Part shown: positions 37,373 to 46,014 of the stretch, one piece after another
Position numbering within the stretch: the stretch's first letter is position 1
How the letters are laid out: every line of letters begins with the position of its first letter
Origin: Nannocystis pusilla
Lineage (GTDB): Bacteria; Myxococcota_A; Polyangia; Nannocystales; Nannocystaceae
Direction of reading: 5' to 3'
Assembly: GCF_026626665.1 (NCBI RefSeq)
Contig: NZ_JAPNKE010000002.1
Coordinates: 6,425,168-6,489,167 of the forward strand
Length of the DNA stretch: 64,000 bases
Notes under the pieces: generated by a model
The model's database searches: none
Told to the model about the DNA's origin: nothing
Seen by the model: only the letters and a program-made list of their open reading frames with translations
Made by a program: the position numbers and the translations under genes

Positions 37373-38381
37373 ACACGCCGGAGCTCGCATTGATGCGCCT
37401 CGGCCTGGGCACCCCGCTCGGCCTGACTGCGCCGACGACCCTCGCCGCGGCGCGCGCGGGCATCGTCCGCTTCGCCGAGACGACCCACGAGGACCGCCAC
37501 GGCGACCCGCTCCGCGCCTCCCGCCTCGCACGGATGGACCCCGCGTGCGAGCGCAGCCGGCGGATCGCCGCGCTCGCCGGCTGGGCCGTGCAGGACTGCC
37601 TCGCCGCGCATTCGTCGACGTCGCCGCTGCCGCTCTACGTCGCCGCGCCCGCGGCCGGCGACGCGCCGGTGGACGAGGCCGCGATCGTCGAGGCGCTGCG
37701 CAGCGAGGCCCCCGTGCCGCTCGAGCTGCGCGAGGTCGTGCGAGGCGGCCGCGCCGGCATGTTCCAGCTCCTGGCCGCGGTCGCCCGCGACGCCCCGCCC
37801 TCGCCCTGGTGCTCGCGGCCGACAGCCTGTGCGACGACGCCACCCTGAAGAAGCTCGGCGAGCGCGACCGCGTGCTCGGCTCGCGCCGCGACGGCCTCAT
37901 CCCCGGCGAGGCCGCCGGGGCGCTGCTGCTCGCGCACGGTCCGACTCCCGCCGGCGAGCGCCCGCTGGCGCGAATCACAGCATGCACTTTGGGACAGGTC
38001 GGCCGCGGCCCCGAGCGCGTGCAGGCGCTCGCCGACGGCCTCGGCGACGTATTCGCCCGGCTCGCGCGCCAGCCGCTGGTCGCCGACTCGCGGCCGCGCT
38101 GCGTCGCCAGCGGCCAGACCGGCGAGGTCTTCGAGGCGCGCGCCTTCAGCTACGCCGCGCTGCGCCAGGCCCCGCTGATGCCCGAGCCGCTGGTCCACCT
38201 GCGGGCCTGCGACAGCTTCGGCGACACCGGGGCCGCCGCGCCCGCCCTCGCCCTCGCCCTCGCCCTGCACCGCCTGCGCGCGCACCCCGGCCGCGCCCTG
38301 CTGTACGCCGGCGGCGAGGACGGAGCCCTCGGCGCCTGCGTCCTCGACGTCGCCGCCACCGACCCCGGAGCGACCTCATGA
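37369..38381 (+). CDS. Ketosynthase-like (thiolase-fold) T6SS accessory protein lacking the catalytic Cys; frame broken near 37797
   Basis: ATG 37369 overlaps DUF2169. The first ~145 residues (MNTPELALMRLGLGTPLGLTAP, PLYVAAPAAGDAPVDEAAIVEAL, GGRAGMFQLLAAVARD) join, after one base is restored near 37797, to LALVLAADSLCDDATLKKLGE, SRRDGLIPGEAAGALLLAHG and LRACDSFGDTGAAAPALALALAL. This order is that of beta-ketoacyl synthase-like proteins of DUF2169/DUF4150 loci. At the position of the nucleophilic Cys the sequence reads GRAGMF, so condensing activity is unlikely and a binding or chaperone role is inferred. The reconstructed length is ~337 residues. It overlaps the effector gene by 4 bp. Confidence 0.8.
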
Positions 38382-39759
38382 CGAAGACCTTCGCCAACGG
38401 CCGCACGATCGTCCACCAGCGCGACGGCCTCGCCGACATCGCCGGCCCGCCCGACGTGTGCAAGACCCCGACGCCTGCGGGCCCCGTGCCGGTGCCTTAC
38501 GTCAACGTCGCGCGCTCGATCGACCTCGCCCAGGGCGCGCGGCGGACCCGCATCGCCGGCGCCCCGATCGCGCACGCCGCCTCGTTCATCGCCACCAGCA
38601 CCGGCGACGAGCCCGGCACCGCCGGCGGCGGCGTCATCTCCAGCCGGATCCGCGGCAAGCTGAGGTGGCTGTCGACCAGCCTCGACGTCCGCGTCGAGGG
38701 CAAGGGCGTGGCCCGCTTCAGCGACGCCGTCGGCCACAACGGCAACACCTTCAACACCGCCTTCACGCAGGTCGGCGGCACCGGCTGGGCCTACGGCGAC
38801 GACTCCACCGAGCCGTGCCCGATCTGCCAGCAGGGCCCCGAGCGGCACCGCGTCCACGAGACCGCCGACAGCCACCGCCGCGCGCGCCAGCTCTACGACG
38901 CGCTCCAGCAGGCCTATGGCGAATACCAGGCCAACCTCACCGAACAGAACCGACTCGCGACCGAGGTCGATCGGCTCAAGGCGGACAAGCAGGCGTACGA
39001 GAACGGACTGGACGCGGCGCCGGGCAGCTCGTCGCAGGCCGACCCGTTCGCCGACCCGCCGGAGGCGGGGCCCTCGAACCCTCGGCCGACGCGCACCAAG
39101 GAGCAGAAGAAGCAATTGAAGGAGCACGACAAGGGCATCCGGGCCGTCGCCACCGAGATGCGGGCTCTCGGCGAGGCGAACGGCAAGGCGGCCGTACACA
39201 AGAGGACCACGCCTCACGGCGGGTACATGATCGGCGTCATGGTCTGCAAGTCGAATCAGATCTTCGCCGCGATGTCGGGGCAGACGCTCCCGGGGTTCAA
39301 GAAGGTCGTGGCGGAGCTGGGCTGGACGCTGTGCGACGACGAATCGACGGTGGCCGAGTACGCCGCCGCGAACCCGGCGGTGACTCCCGCCAATCAACAG
39401 GCCTTGCAGGACCGCTGGGACGACGCGCAGCGCCGGAACGACAACGGCGAGCCGCACTACAACCCCCGGGCAAGTGCGCCGCCGCCAAGCTCGTCACCCG
39501 CAACCAGCAGCACATCCCCGCGGCGATCACCGAGATGTTCTTCGCGCCTGTCCAGCCCCACCAGGTCCACCTCCGCTACCGCCATATCGACAAGTGGCAC
39601 CCCTTGCGCGTGGCGCTCTACTATCTGACCTTCAAGAGGGTCAACCGGATCGATCGCACCGCCTCCTTCGATCCGCGAGAGACCGTGCCCTCCTGCCTCA
39701 CCTGCCAATCGCTGGTGCCGCTGACCCTGTGCGACCGCGAGAACCGCAACTGCCCCTAG
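38378..39759 (+). CDS. DUF4150 (PAAR-like) T6SS effector with C-terminal Cys-rich toxin candidate; frame broken near 39467
   Basis: The protein is ~460 residues. Residues ~1-145 are DUF4150: GRTIVHQRDGLADIAGPPDVCKTP, PVPVPYVNVARSIDLAQGARR, GDEPGTAGGGVISSRIRGKL, VEGKGVARFSDAVGHNGNTFNT. This domain sharpens the VgrG tip. A helical, charged linker follows (QAYGEYQANLTEQNRLATEVDRLKADK and KEQKKQLKEHDKGIRAV). The last ~150 residues are a distinct domain: GYMIGVMVCKSNQIFAAMSGQ, then, after restoring one C near 39467, GKCAAAKLVTRNQQHIPAAITEMFF, RHIDKWHPLRVALYYLTF, VPSCLTCQSLVPLTLC. The CAAAK plus SCxxC arrangement recalls polymorphic-toxin deaminases, though the usual (H/C)xE is not exact. A SUKH immunity-like gene follows after 12 bp. 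Confidence 0.82.
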
Positions 39760-39771
39760 ACCGGTGTCCCC

Positions 39772-40515
39772 ATGTCGTTCTCGCCCATCCTCGCCTTCCT
39801 CGACGCCCGCGTCCCCGAGCTGCGCGCCGAGCTCCGCGGCGCCACCCCCGAAGACATCGACGAGCTCGCCGAGCTGTGCCCGCGGCCGCTGCCGCGCGCA
39901 TACGTCGAGTTCCTGCAGGCGATGGGCGGCTCGAGCGGCAGCTTCTCGGCGCTGCCGGTCGCCGATTGCCGCGCGGCCGAGCTCTGGCCGCACCTGGTTG
40001 CCACGCCGCCCTCGTACCCCGCCGACCGCTTCCTCAAGATCGGCATCGACCTCGGCATCGGCCGCGATATCCGCCGCGACTGGTTCCTCGATCTGCGGCG
40101 CGGCGATCCTGACGACCCGCCCCTCGTCACCTTCGAGGACGAGGGCGACCCCGCGGACTTCGTCGAGGCGCGCGCCCACGTCGTCGCCCGCTCGTGGACG
40201 GCCATGTTGCAACGGCAAGCGTTCCTGTTCGGCGCCGTCGACCGACGCGCGTTCCAGCAGCAAGAGATCGTCACCCCCGCGGACGAATCGCGCCTCGCCG
40301 AGGCCGCGGCGATCTGCGAGCGGCTCGGCCTGACACGCGCCCTGCCGTCGCAGCCGGGCCTGCACACCTTCGAGCGCGCCGACCTGGCGGTGCTGCTCGA
40401 GCGGCCACCGAACATGCGGCGGCTCGAGATCGTGGTCGGCGCCGACGCTGCCCGCGCCGGGCAACACTTCCTCGAGATCCTCCGCGACAACCTCGACGCG
40501 GCAGGTGATGCGTGA
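39772..40515 (+). CDS. SUKH (SMI1/KNR4)-family immunity-like protein
   Basis: This 247-residue protein starts at ATG 39772. The N-terminal ~110 residues show the SUKH signature: RGATPEDIDELAELCPRPLPRAYVEFLQAMGGSSG, followed by RFLKIGIDLGIGRDIRRDWFLDLRRG and PLVTFEDEG. The rest is a second, alpha/beta extension ending HFLEILRDNLDAAG. SUKH proteins are the most common immunity proteins of contact-dependent and T6SS toxin systems and often pair with nucleic-acid deaminases and nucleases. Its place directly after the effector fits a cognate immunity gene. The stop overlaps the GTG of the pseudokinase gene by 4 bp. Confidence 0.88.
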   Translation: MSFSPILAFLDARVPELRAELRGATPEDIDELAELCPRPLPRAYVEFLQAMGGSSGSFSALPVADCRAAELWPHLVATPPSYPADRFLKIGIDLGIGRDIRRDWFLDLRRGDPDDPPLVTFEDEGDPADFVEARAHVVARSWTAMLQRQAFLFGAVDRRAFQQQEIVTPADESRLAEAAAICERLGLTRALPSQPGLHTFERADLAVLLERPPNMRRLEIVVGADAARAGQHFLEILRDNLDAAGDA

Positions 40516-42463
40516 GCTCGATCGCGGACACTCTGGCGAATCGCTTCGAGCTGCGCGCGCGCCTCGGCAGCGGCGGGCTCGGCCAGGTGTTCGTCGCCCA
40601 CGACCGGCAGACCCGCCGCGAGGTCGCCGTCAAGGTCCTCGACGTCGCGCCGATCGCCGCCGACAAGCTGACCCGCCTGGCGATCCTCCTCCGCACCGCC
40701 GCGAGCGTGCAGCACCCCGCGGTCGCGCTGCCGCGGGTCCTGATCGGCACGTCCGAGAGCCCGCCGTTCCTCGCCGGCGAACGCGTCGCCGGCGAGGACC
40801 TCGCCGAGCTGCGCCGCCGCGCGGGTCCCCTCTCGTGGCAGCGCGCGCTCGCCATCGTCCACGCGTGCACCGAGGCCCTGTCCGCCCTCGCCGCGGCCAC
40901 CGGCGCTGCCCATCGCGCGCTCAAGCCCGGCAACATCCGCGTCACTGCCGCCGACGAGGTCCGCGTGCTCGACTTCGGGATCGCCGAGCTCGGCGTGCAG
41001 CCGGTCCCCGCCGACGAGCACGGCATGTTCGCCGAGTACCGCGCCCCCGAGCAGCTCGCGGGCGCCCCCGGCGACGCGAGCTCCGACGTGTTCACTCTCG
41101 GCGTGCTGCTGTTCGAGCTGACGACCGGCGTGCATCCGTTCACCGGCCCGACCGCCTTCAAGGCCGCGCGCGCGGTCACGTCCCTGCGCGCCGCGCCCCG
41201 CCCCTCGGCGCTCGCCCCGGCGACCCCGCTGCCCTCGCAGGTCGAGGCGCTGATCATCCGCGCCCTCGCGCCGCAGCCCTCGCAGCGCCTTTTAAAGATG
41301 TCGCCGAGATGGCGCAGCACCTCGCGCTGATCCGCCGCTCCCCCGGCCTGACGCCGCGGACCTCCGCCGCACCGACGCCACCCACCGCCGAAGACGAGCC
41401 CACGCAGCACGGCGAGCTCCCGGAGAGCGCCGAAGATCGCACGACGATCGTCAGCCTGCCCTCGGCCCCGGACCGAGGATTGCGGCTCGAGCCGCGCAGC
41501 ACCACGAGGCCCGCGAAGCCAGCGTCACTCATCGATCGCGCCGACCCGCCCGAGCACCCGGGGACGACCCGGCTCGCCACAAAAACGGCCGAACGCAGCG
41601 GCACGATCGAGCGAGCGAACCGACGCTCCCGCCACGAATCATTCCCCCGCCCGACCCCCGAACGCTCCGCTCGACCCCCTCGACCGCACCGACCCTCTGG
41701 CCCCGCATCAATCCCAAGCCCCGCAGAAGATCGATTCGCTCGACGAGCCCGACCGTCGATCCCAAGCCCCGCAGACGATCGATCCGCTCGACGAGCCCGA
41801 CCGTCGATCCCAAGCCCCGCAGGCGATCGATCCGCTCGACAAGCCCGACCGCACCGAACTTCTGGCCCCGCATCGATCCCAAGCCCCGCAGGCGATCGAT
41901 CCGCTCGACAGGCCCGACCGCACCGAGCCTTTGATCCCGAATCGATCCCGAGCCCCGCAGGTGATCGCTCCGTTCGACGAGCCCGACCGCGCCGGATCTC
42001 TGGCCGCGGATGACCCGGACGCTCCGACGATCGCAAGGGTCGACAGGACCCTCGTCGACCGTACCGAGGTCGTGCCGGCGAGCGAGCGACCGACGCTGCC
42101 GGGCGACCCGATCCTCGTCGACGGGACAGTCGCCGATCGCATCGATCGCACGCAGGCCTTGCCGACTCGCTCGCAGGCAGCAGACCCGACCCTCGTCCTG
42201 CCGCCGGAGCCCTCTCCCCCGCCTCGCCCCGCGCCACGCGAGCCGGCATCGGCGATCGTGCGCGGCGAGGACGACGATCGCACCGTCCTCATGGCGCGAG
42301 ACCTCCGCCCCCCGCAGTAGCGAGCCGTTCCGTCGCCACGGCCCCCGTCCCCACCGCGACACGTCCAGCCGCGCGCAGGTCCGGGCTGTTCTGGCCCGCC
42401 CTGTTCTGCCTGATCTCGCTGGGCCTCGCGCTCGTCGCCCTGCTGATCTCGTTGTGGACGTAG
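40512..42463 (+). CDS. Membrane-anchored Ser/Thr pseudokinase with PxAPQ/IDPLD repeats; three frameshifts
   Basis: GTG 40512. The kinase lobe has a Gly loop (LGSGGLGQVFVA), the ATP Lys (VAVKVLD) and DFG (LDFGIAE). The catalytic loop reads HRALKPGN, so the HRD Asp is Ala and the protein is a predicted pseudokinase. At 41291-41297 the in-frame heptamer T-TTA-AAG precedes a -1 change into DVAEMAQHLALIRRSPG. A second frame change is near 41650 (C-rich). After it, five or six copies of SQAPQ-IDPLDEPDRR are read, then DRTLVDRTEVVPASERPTLPGD and DDRTVLMARDL. A third break in CCCCCC near 42313 leads to a single membrane helix, FWPALFCLISLGLALVALLI, and a stop at 42463. The Thr-containing motifs resemble FHA-recognised phospho-sites. 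It ends the T6SS effector operon, so it may be a scaffold for its regulation. Confidence 0.8.
41690..41990 (+). repeat. 48/66-bp tandem repeat within the pseudokinase gene
   Basis: The core TCCCAAGCCCCGCAG followed by CGATCGATCCGCTCGAC and GAGCCCGACCG recurs five to six times. Some copies carry an 18-bp extra (CCGAACTTCTGGCCCCGC). Read in the frame that makes sense, it encodes SQAPQxIDPLDEPDRR with an optional TELLAPH. Both unit lengths are multiples of three. It lies between the pseudokinase lobe and the membrane helix. Confidence 0.85.
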
Positions 42464-42485
42464 CGCGCCGACGAAGAAGATTTAT

Positions 42486-42507
42486 GACATGACCCCAAGG
42501 GCATGTC
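42486..42507. terminator. GACATG/CATGTC hairpin between convergent operons
   Basis: GACATG-A-CCC, loop CAA, GGG-CATGTC forms a 9-bp stem with one bulged A. It lies 23 bp after the pseudokinase stop and 86 bp before the stop of the convergent FGE-type gene (42593). It has the same core as the other copies in the window. Confidence 0.5.
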
Positions 42508-42517
42508 TAAAGACACA

Positions 42518-42667
42518 TCATTGCGCGCAGCCGAACCCGAGGAACATCTGCCCAGCGTCCGCCGCGAGGCCGAGACGAGAGCTCGTCGCCGGTCAGCGCG
42601 CGCAGCGGAACCCGAGGAACGTCTGCCCGGCGTCCGCCGCGAAGCCGAGGCGGAGCTCGTCGCTAGT
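42518..42667 (-). repeat. Tandem duplication of the 3' end of the FGE gene
   Basis: The final ~75 bp of the FGE-type gene (ending ...FLGFRCAR and stop at 42593) are repeated just downstream. The second copy (42518-42590) reads LGLAADAGQMFLGFGCAQ and its own stop, against LGFAADAGQTFLGFRCAR in the first. The two copies differ at roughly a tenth of positions. The second copy is outside the gene as annotated. Confidence 0.8.
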
Positions 42668-43497
42668 TGCTCTGCGGGGTGCGAGAAATCGCCGCCGCGG
42701 GCCTCGCGGCCGAACGTCTCGTCTTTGAGGATCGCGCAGTCGCGACACATCGGCCCCATCGTCCCGTGATAGTCGAGCACCCATTCGGCCACGTTGCCGG
42801 CCAGGTCGGCGTGCCCCCATTTGCCGTCGCCCGCCGGCGTCGAGCCGACCGTCGGCAGCAGGCACGCGTCGACCGCCGTGTCGCAGCCGAAGTTCGCGCG
42901 CGAATCATCGGCCGCCGCCTCCCCCCACGGGAACGGCCGCTGCTCGTTCCCCCCGGCGGCCGCGTAGTTCCACTCCGTCTCGGTCGGCAGCCGGCCCTCG
43001 TCCCACGCGCAGAACGCGAACGCCACGTACCACGAGACGCAGTTGATCGGCGCCATCTCCTTGTCGCCCGGCGCGTCGGTCCACGTGCGGAAGTTCGGGT
43101 CGCACTGCAGCGCCAGCTGCAGCGCCGCCGCGTCCGCCGGCAGCATCGCGTCCCACTCCGCCTGCCAGCCGCTGCCCTCGATGCGCGGGTGAGCCCCCGC
43201 CCCCGGCATCGGCCGGTTGCGCGGGTAATCGGCGACGAACTGGCGGAACCGGCCAACCGTCACCTCGTAGCGGTCGAGCTCGAAGTTCGCCACCGTCGCC
43301 GGCAGCGCCGGGTCGTTCACGCGGTCGAACCCGCCGCCCGCGACCGCCCCGCTCGCGCAGCAATCGTCATCCCCCGCCGCGCCGCAAGCCGGCTCCACCC
43401 CCTCGCAATGCGGCAACGCCAGCACGTTCGGCTCCACGTCGGGAAAGCACCCCGCCGACAGCGCGACCACCACACAAGCGATTCGCCTGGGAATCAT
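42593..43497 (-). CDS. FGE-sulfatase-domain lipoprotein, frame broken near 42668
   Basis: ATG 43497 follows a GGAGG that lies in the upstream gene. The signal peptide has a GC lipobox-like end (VVVALSAGC). The mature protein shows the formylglycine-generating-enzyme-like fold (FELDRYEVTVGRFRQFVADY, MAPINCVSWYVAFAFCAWDEGRLPTETEWNYAAAGG, RPFPWGE, ANFGCD, GKWGHADLAGNVAEWVLDYHG, ARGGDFSHPAEQ). It ends, after one frame correction near 42668, with TFLGFRCAR, the family C-terminus. The reconstructed length is ~300 residues. Catalytic Cys of true FGE are not assured, and members with signal peptides in myxobacteria mostly have unknown roles. It is last in a minus-strand operon with a PEGA-type protein and a Ser/Thr kinase. 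Its 3' end is duplicated. Confidence 0.85.
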
Positions 43498-43499
43498 GA

Positions 43500-44513
43500 T
43501 TAGAACCTCCCCACGACGCCGAGCCCGCCCGCGCCGGGCGCCAGCCACGGCGTCGCAGTCGTCCTGCGCGGCGCTCTCCGCTTGCCTGCCTTCGTCCGTG
43601 CGATCTCCACGATCGCCACCGTCACCGCCGCCAGGCCCACCGTGCCGAGACCGATGAACAGACCGAGGTCCCGATTCTTGCGCGCATTGTCGGCCGCGAA
43701 GTCGTAACCCGGGTCGCAATACGTCCCGCCCGGGACATCCTGACAATGCGCCTTCAGATCGGCGATCGCCGCCCGGTTGTCGACGAGGAAGTACACCGAA
43801 GCTCCCATCAACCCCAGCCCCACCCCGCCGGTGGCCCACGCCCAGGCCGGCACCTTGTCGCCCTTCTTGCGGCCCTTCGCGTCGGCCTCCTCGACGCGCA
43901 CCAGCGCCAGCTTCAAGGTCACCGTCTCGGTCTTCCCCTCGACGAGCTCGACCGATCGCCGCAGCGGCTGATGCCCCGGCGCGCTGGCCCCGATCTCGTG
44001 TTGTCCCGGATCGATCGGCACCGCCTCGCCCAGTTCGCGGTCCGGGACCGGCTGCCCGTCGCGCGTGATCGCCACCCCGGCCGGCGCGACCTCGACCACC
44101 ACGCGCAGCCGCGGCAGCCGCGGCTCGAGCGCGGCGATCCCCTCGCGCGCGAGCGCCTCCAGGCCCTTGCGCCGGCGCGCGTCCCGGGTCTCGTCATTGT
44201 GCTCGATCGCCGCCTGATAGGCCGCCCACGCCGACGCCAGCTTGCCCGCGCGCTCGTGGCATTTGGCCAGATTGAGCGCCGTGCCCGTCGACGGATACAG
44301 CGCCATGCTCTCCACGAATTTCGGGCAGCCGCCCGCGTCGTCGCCGGCCTCGACCCGCGCGCGGCCCTCCTTGAACAGCGCCTCGGCGGCCGCCTTGTCA
44401 CCGCTCGCGGGCGCGGCCACAGCCGGGCCCACGTCCGCCAGGCAGACGGCGCACGCGAGGGCCGCAGTCAGCCCGCGTCGCCGGATCGATTCACATCTGG
44501 TCGAGGAGATCAT
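43500..44513 (-). CDS. Exported TPR/PEGA-type protein with membrane helices
   Basis: This 337-residue protein starts at ATG 44513 inside the end of the kinase gene. A signal peptide (GLTAALACAVCLADVGPAVAA) precedes a short TPR-like region (AEALFKEGRARVEAGDDAGGCPKFVESMALYPSTGTALNLAKCHERAGKLASAWAAYQAAI). A PEGA-like beta domain follows (RLRVVVEVAPAGVAITRDGQPV, PIDPGQHEIGASAPGHQPLRRSVELVEGKTETVTLKL). The end holds two membrane helices (WAWATGGVGLGLMGASVYFLV and LGLFIGLGTVGLAAVTVAIVEIA). This architecture is very common next to Ser/Thr kinases in myxobacteria and is thought to be a periplasmic sensor or partner; its ligand is unknown. Confidence 0.88.
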   Translation of the reverse strand: MISSTRCESIRRRGLTAALACAVCLADVGPAVAAPASGDKAAAEALFKEGRARVEAGDDAGGCPKFVESMALYPSTGTALNLAKCHERAGKLASAWAAYQAAIEHNDETRDARRRKGLEALAREGIAALEPRLPRLRVVVEVAPAGVAITRDGQPVPDRELGEAVPIDPGQHEIGASAPGHQPLRRSVELVEGKTETVTLKLALVRVEEADAKGRKKGDKVPAWAWATGGVGLGLMGASVYFLVDNRAAIADLKAHCQDVPGGTYCDPGYDFAADNARKNRDLGLFIGLGTVGLAAVTVAIVEIARTKAGKRRAPRRTTATPWLAPGAGGLGVVGRF

Positions 44514-45806
44514 CGCTTCGTTTCGGACGCGAGGCGCCGCCCGTACGCCGCGATTTATGGTTCGACTGCGCCGGCTTGGCCGCCGGAGCCGGCGCAGTCG
44601 GCTGCGGAGCGGACTGGGGCGGAGGCTGCGGCGATTCGGCAGAGGCTGGTGCGGGCAATGGCGCCGGAGGCGCAGGCGCGACGTTCGTCGGTGCTGCGAT
44701 TGGCTCCGCCGCCGGGGGCTCCGCGGCCGGAGGCGAGACCCCCCAAACCAGGGCGGCCACCAGCCCGATCACCGACAATCCCCCGACCACGAATAACGCG
44801 ACTCGCAGGCGAGAACCGGAGCCTCCCGCGGGTCCCTCCGCCAGGGTCCCGGTCGCCGGCAGCGTCGGCAGAATTCGGCCGCGCTGTGACTGCCATCGGC
44901 GCCGGGCCTGCGGCTCGCCGCGCGCTCGCCCGCGGCCAGCAGGGCCGCCGATTCGCCCGCGCCCGGCAGGGCCGCGAACGCCTCGACCAGCTCCGTCGCG
45001 CTCTGGAACCGCTCCTCGAGCGGCCTGGCCAGCGCGCGCGCGAAGAAGCGATCGACCTCGGGGCCGAGGTCGGGCGCGACCTCCGAGGCGCGGGGGATCG
45101 GCGCGGTGCAGATCGACACGAACACGTCGCCGATCTCGCCGTCGCGGAACGGCAGCTTGCCCGTGAGGCAGCGAAACGCGATGACGCCCAGCGACCACAG
45201 GTCCGTGCGGTGATCGACCTGCGTGCTGCTGCGGACCTGCTCCGGGCTCATGTACCGCGGCGAGCCGAGCACCGCGTCCGCGTGGGTCGGCTGGTCACCG
45301 TCGATGACGCCCGTGGACTTGGCGATCCCGAAGTCCAGGATCTTCACCACCTCGTCGCCGGCCTGGCGCGCGAGGAAGATGTTGGCCGGCTTCATGTCGC
45401 GGTGGATGAGGCCGATCTCGTGCGCCCGGCGCAGCGCCTTGCCCACGTCCTCGACGATCCGCCGCGTCGCCGCCAGCGACAGCCGCCGCTCGCGCGCGAG
45501 CCGGCTCGCCAGGTCCTCGCCCTCGAGCAGCTCCATCACGATGTAGGGCGCGCCGTCCTCGATCCCGTAGTCGTGGACCTGCACCGCGTGCGGGCTCTTC
45601 AGCAGGGCCGCGGCCTTCGCCTCGCGCTCGAAGCGGGCCCGCAGCTCCGTCGAATCGGCGAGCTCCGGCGCCATGAATTTCAGCGCCACGTCGACATCGA
45701 GCTGCAGGTGGCGGGCCACCCAGATGCTGCCCATCCCGCCCTGCGCCAATACGCGCCCCAGGCGGTAACGCCCCGCGACGATCGTGCCTGCTTCGTGCCC
45801 GGCCAC
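44491..45806 (-). CDS. Membrane Ser/Thr protein kinase (PknB-like), frame broken near 44900
   Basis: GTG 45806 is chosen (VAGHEAGTIVAGRYRLG); ATG 45854 is possible. The kinase domain is complete and active-looking: LGRVLAQGGMGSIWVA, ATP Lys in DVALKFMA, catalytic HRDMKPANIFL, metal-binding DFGIAKS, APE variant SPEQV, and DLWSLGVIAFRCLTGKLPF. After ~290 residues the frame changes near 44900 to one encoding a membrane helix (LRVALFVVGGLSVIGLVAALVWGV) and a Pro/Ala-rich periplasmic tail ending RTGGASRPKRSDDLLDQM. Such kinases signal from the envelope in myxobacteria. Its stop overlaps the start of the PEGA-type gene, a likely partner. Confidence 0.9.
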
Positions 45807-46014
45807 GCGGCAATCGTACGGCTGGAGCCGGTCGGGTCGACCGGTGCGGCGCACCCGGGCGCGATCGGCTCATGAAGGCCCGCTCGCGGCGGCGGAGCGG
45901 ACGCGACAGCGCCATGCGGCCCGCGGGCCGGTTCGCGCGCAATACCCGCCCCGCGTCGCCCTCGCCGCAATTCAGGCCCCGGCCGCCGGTCGCGTCGAGG
46001 TTTACCCCGATTCG

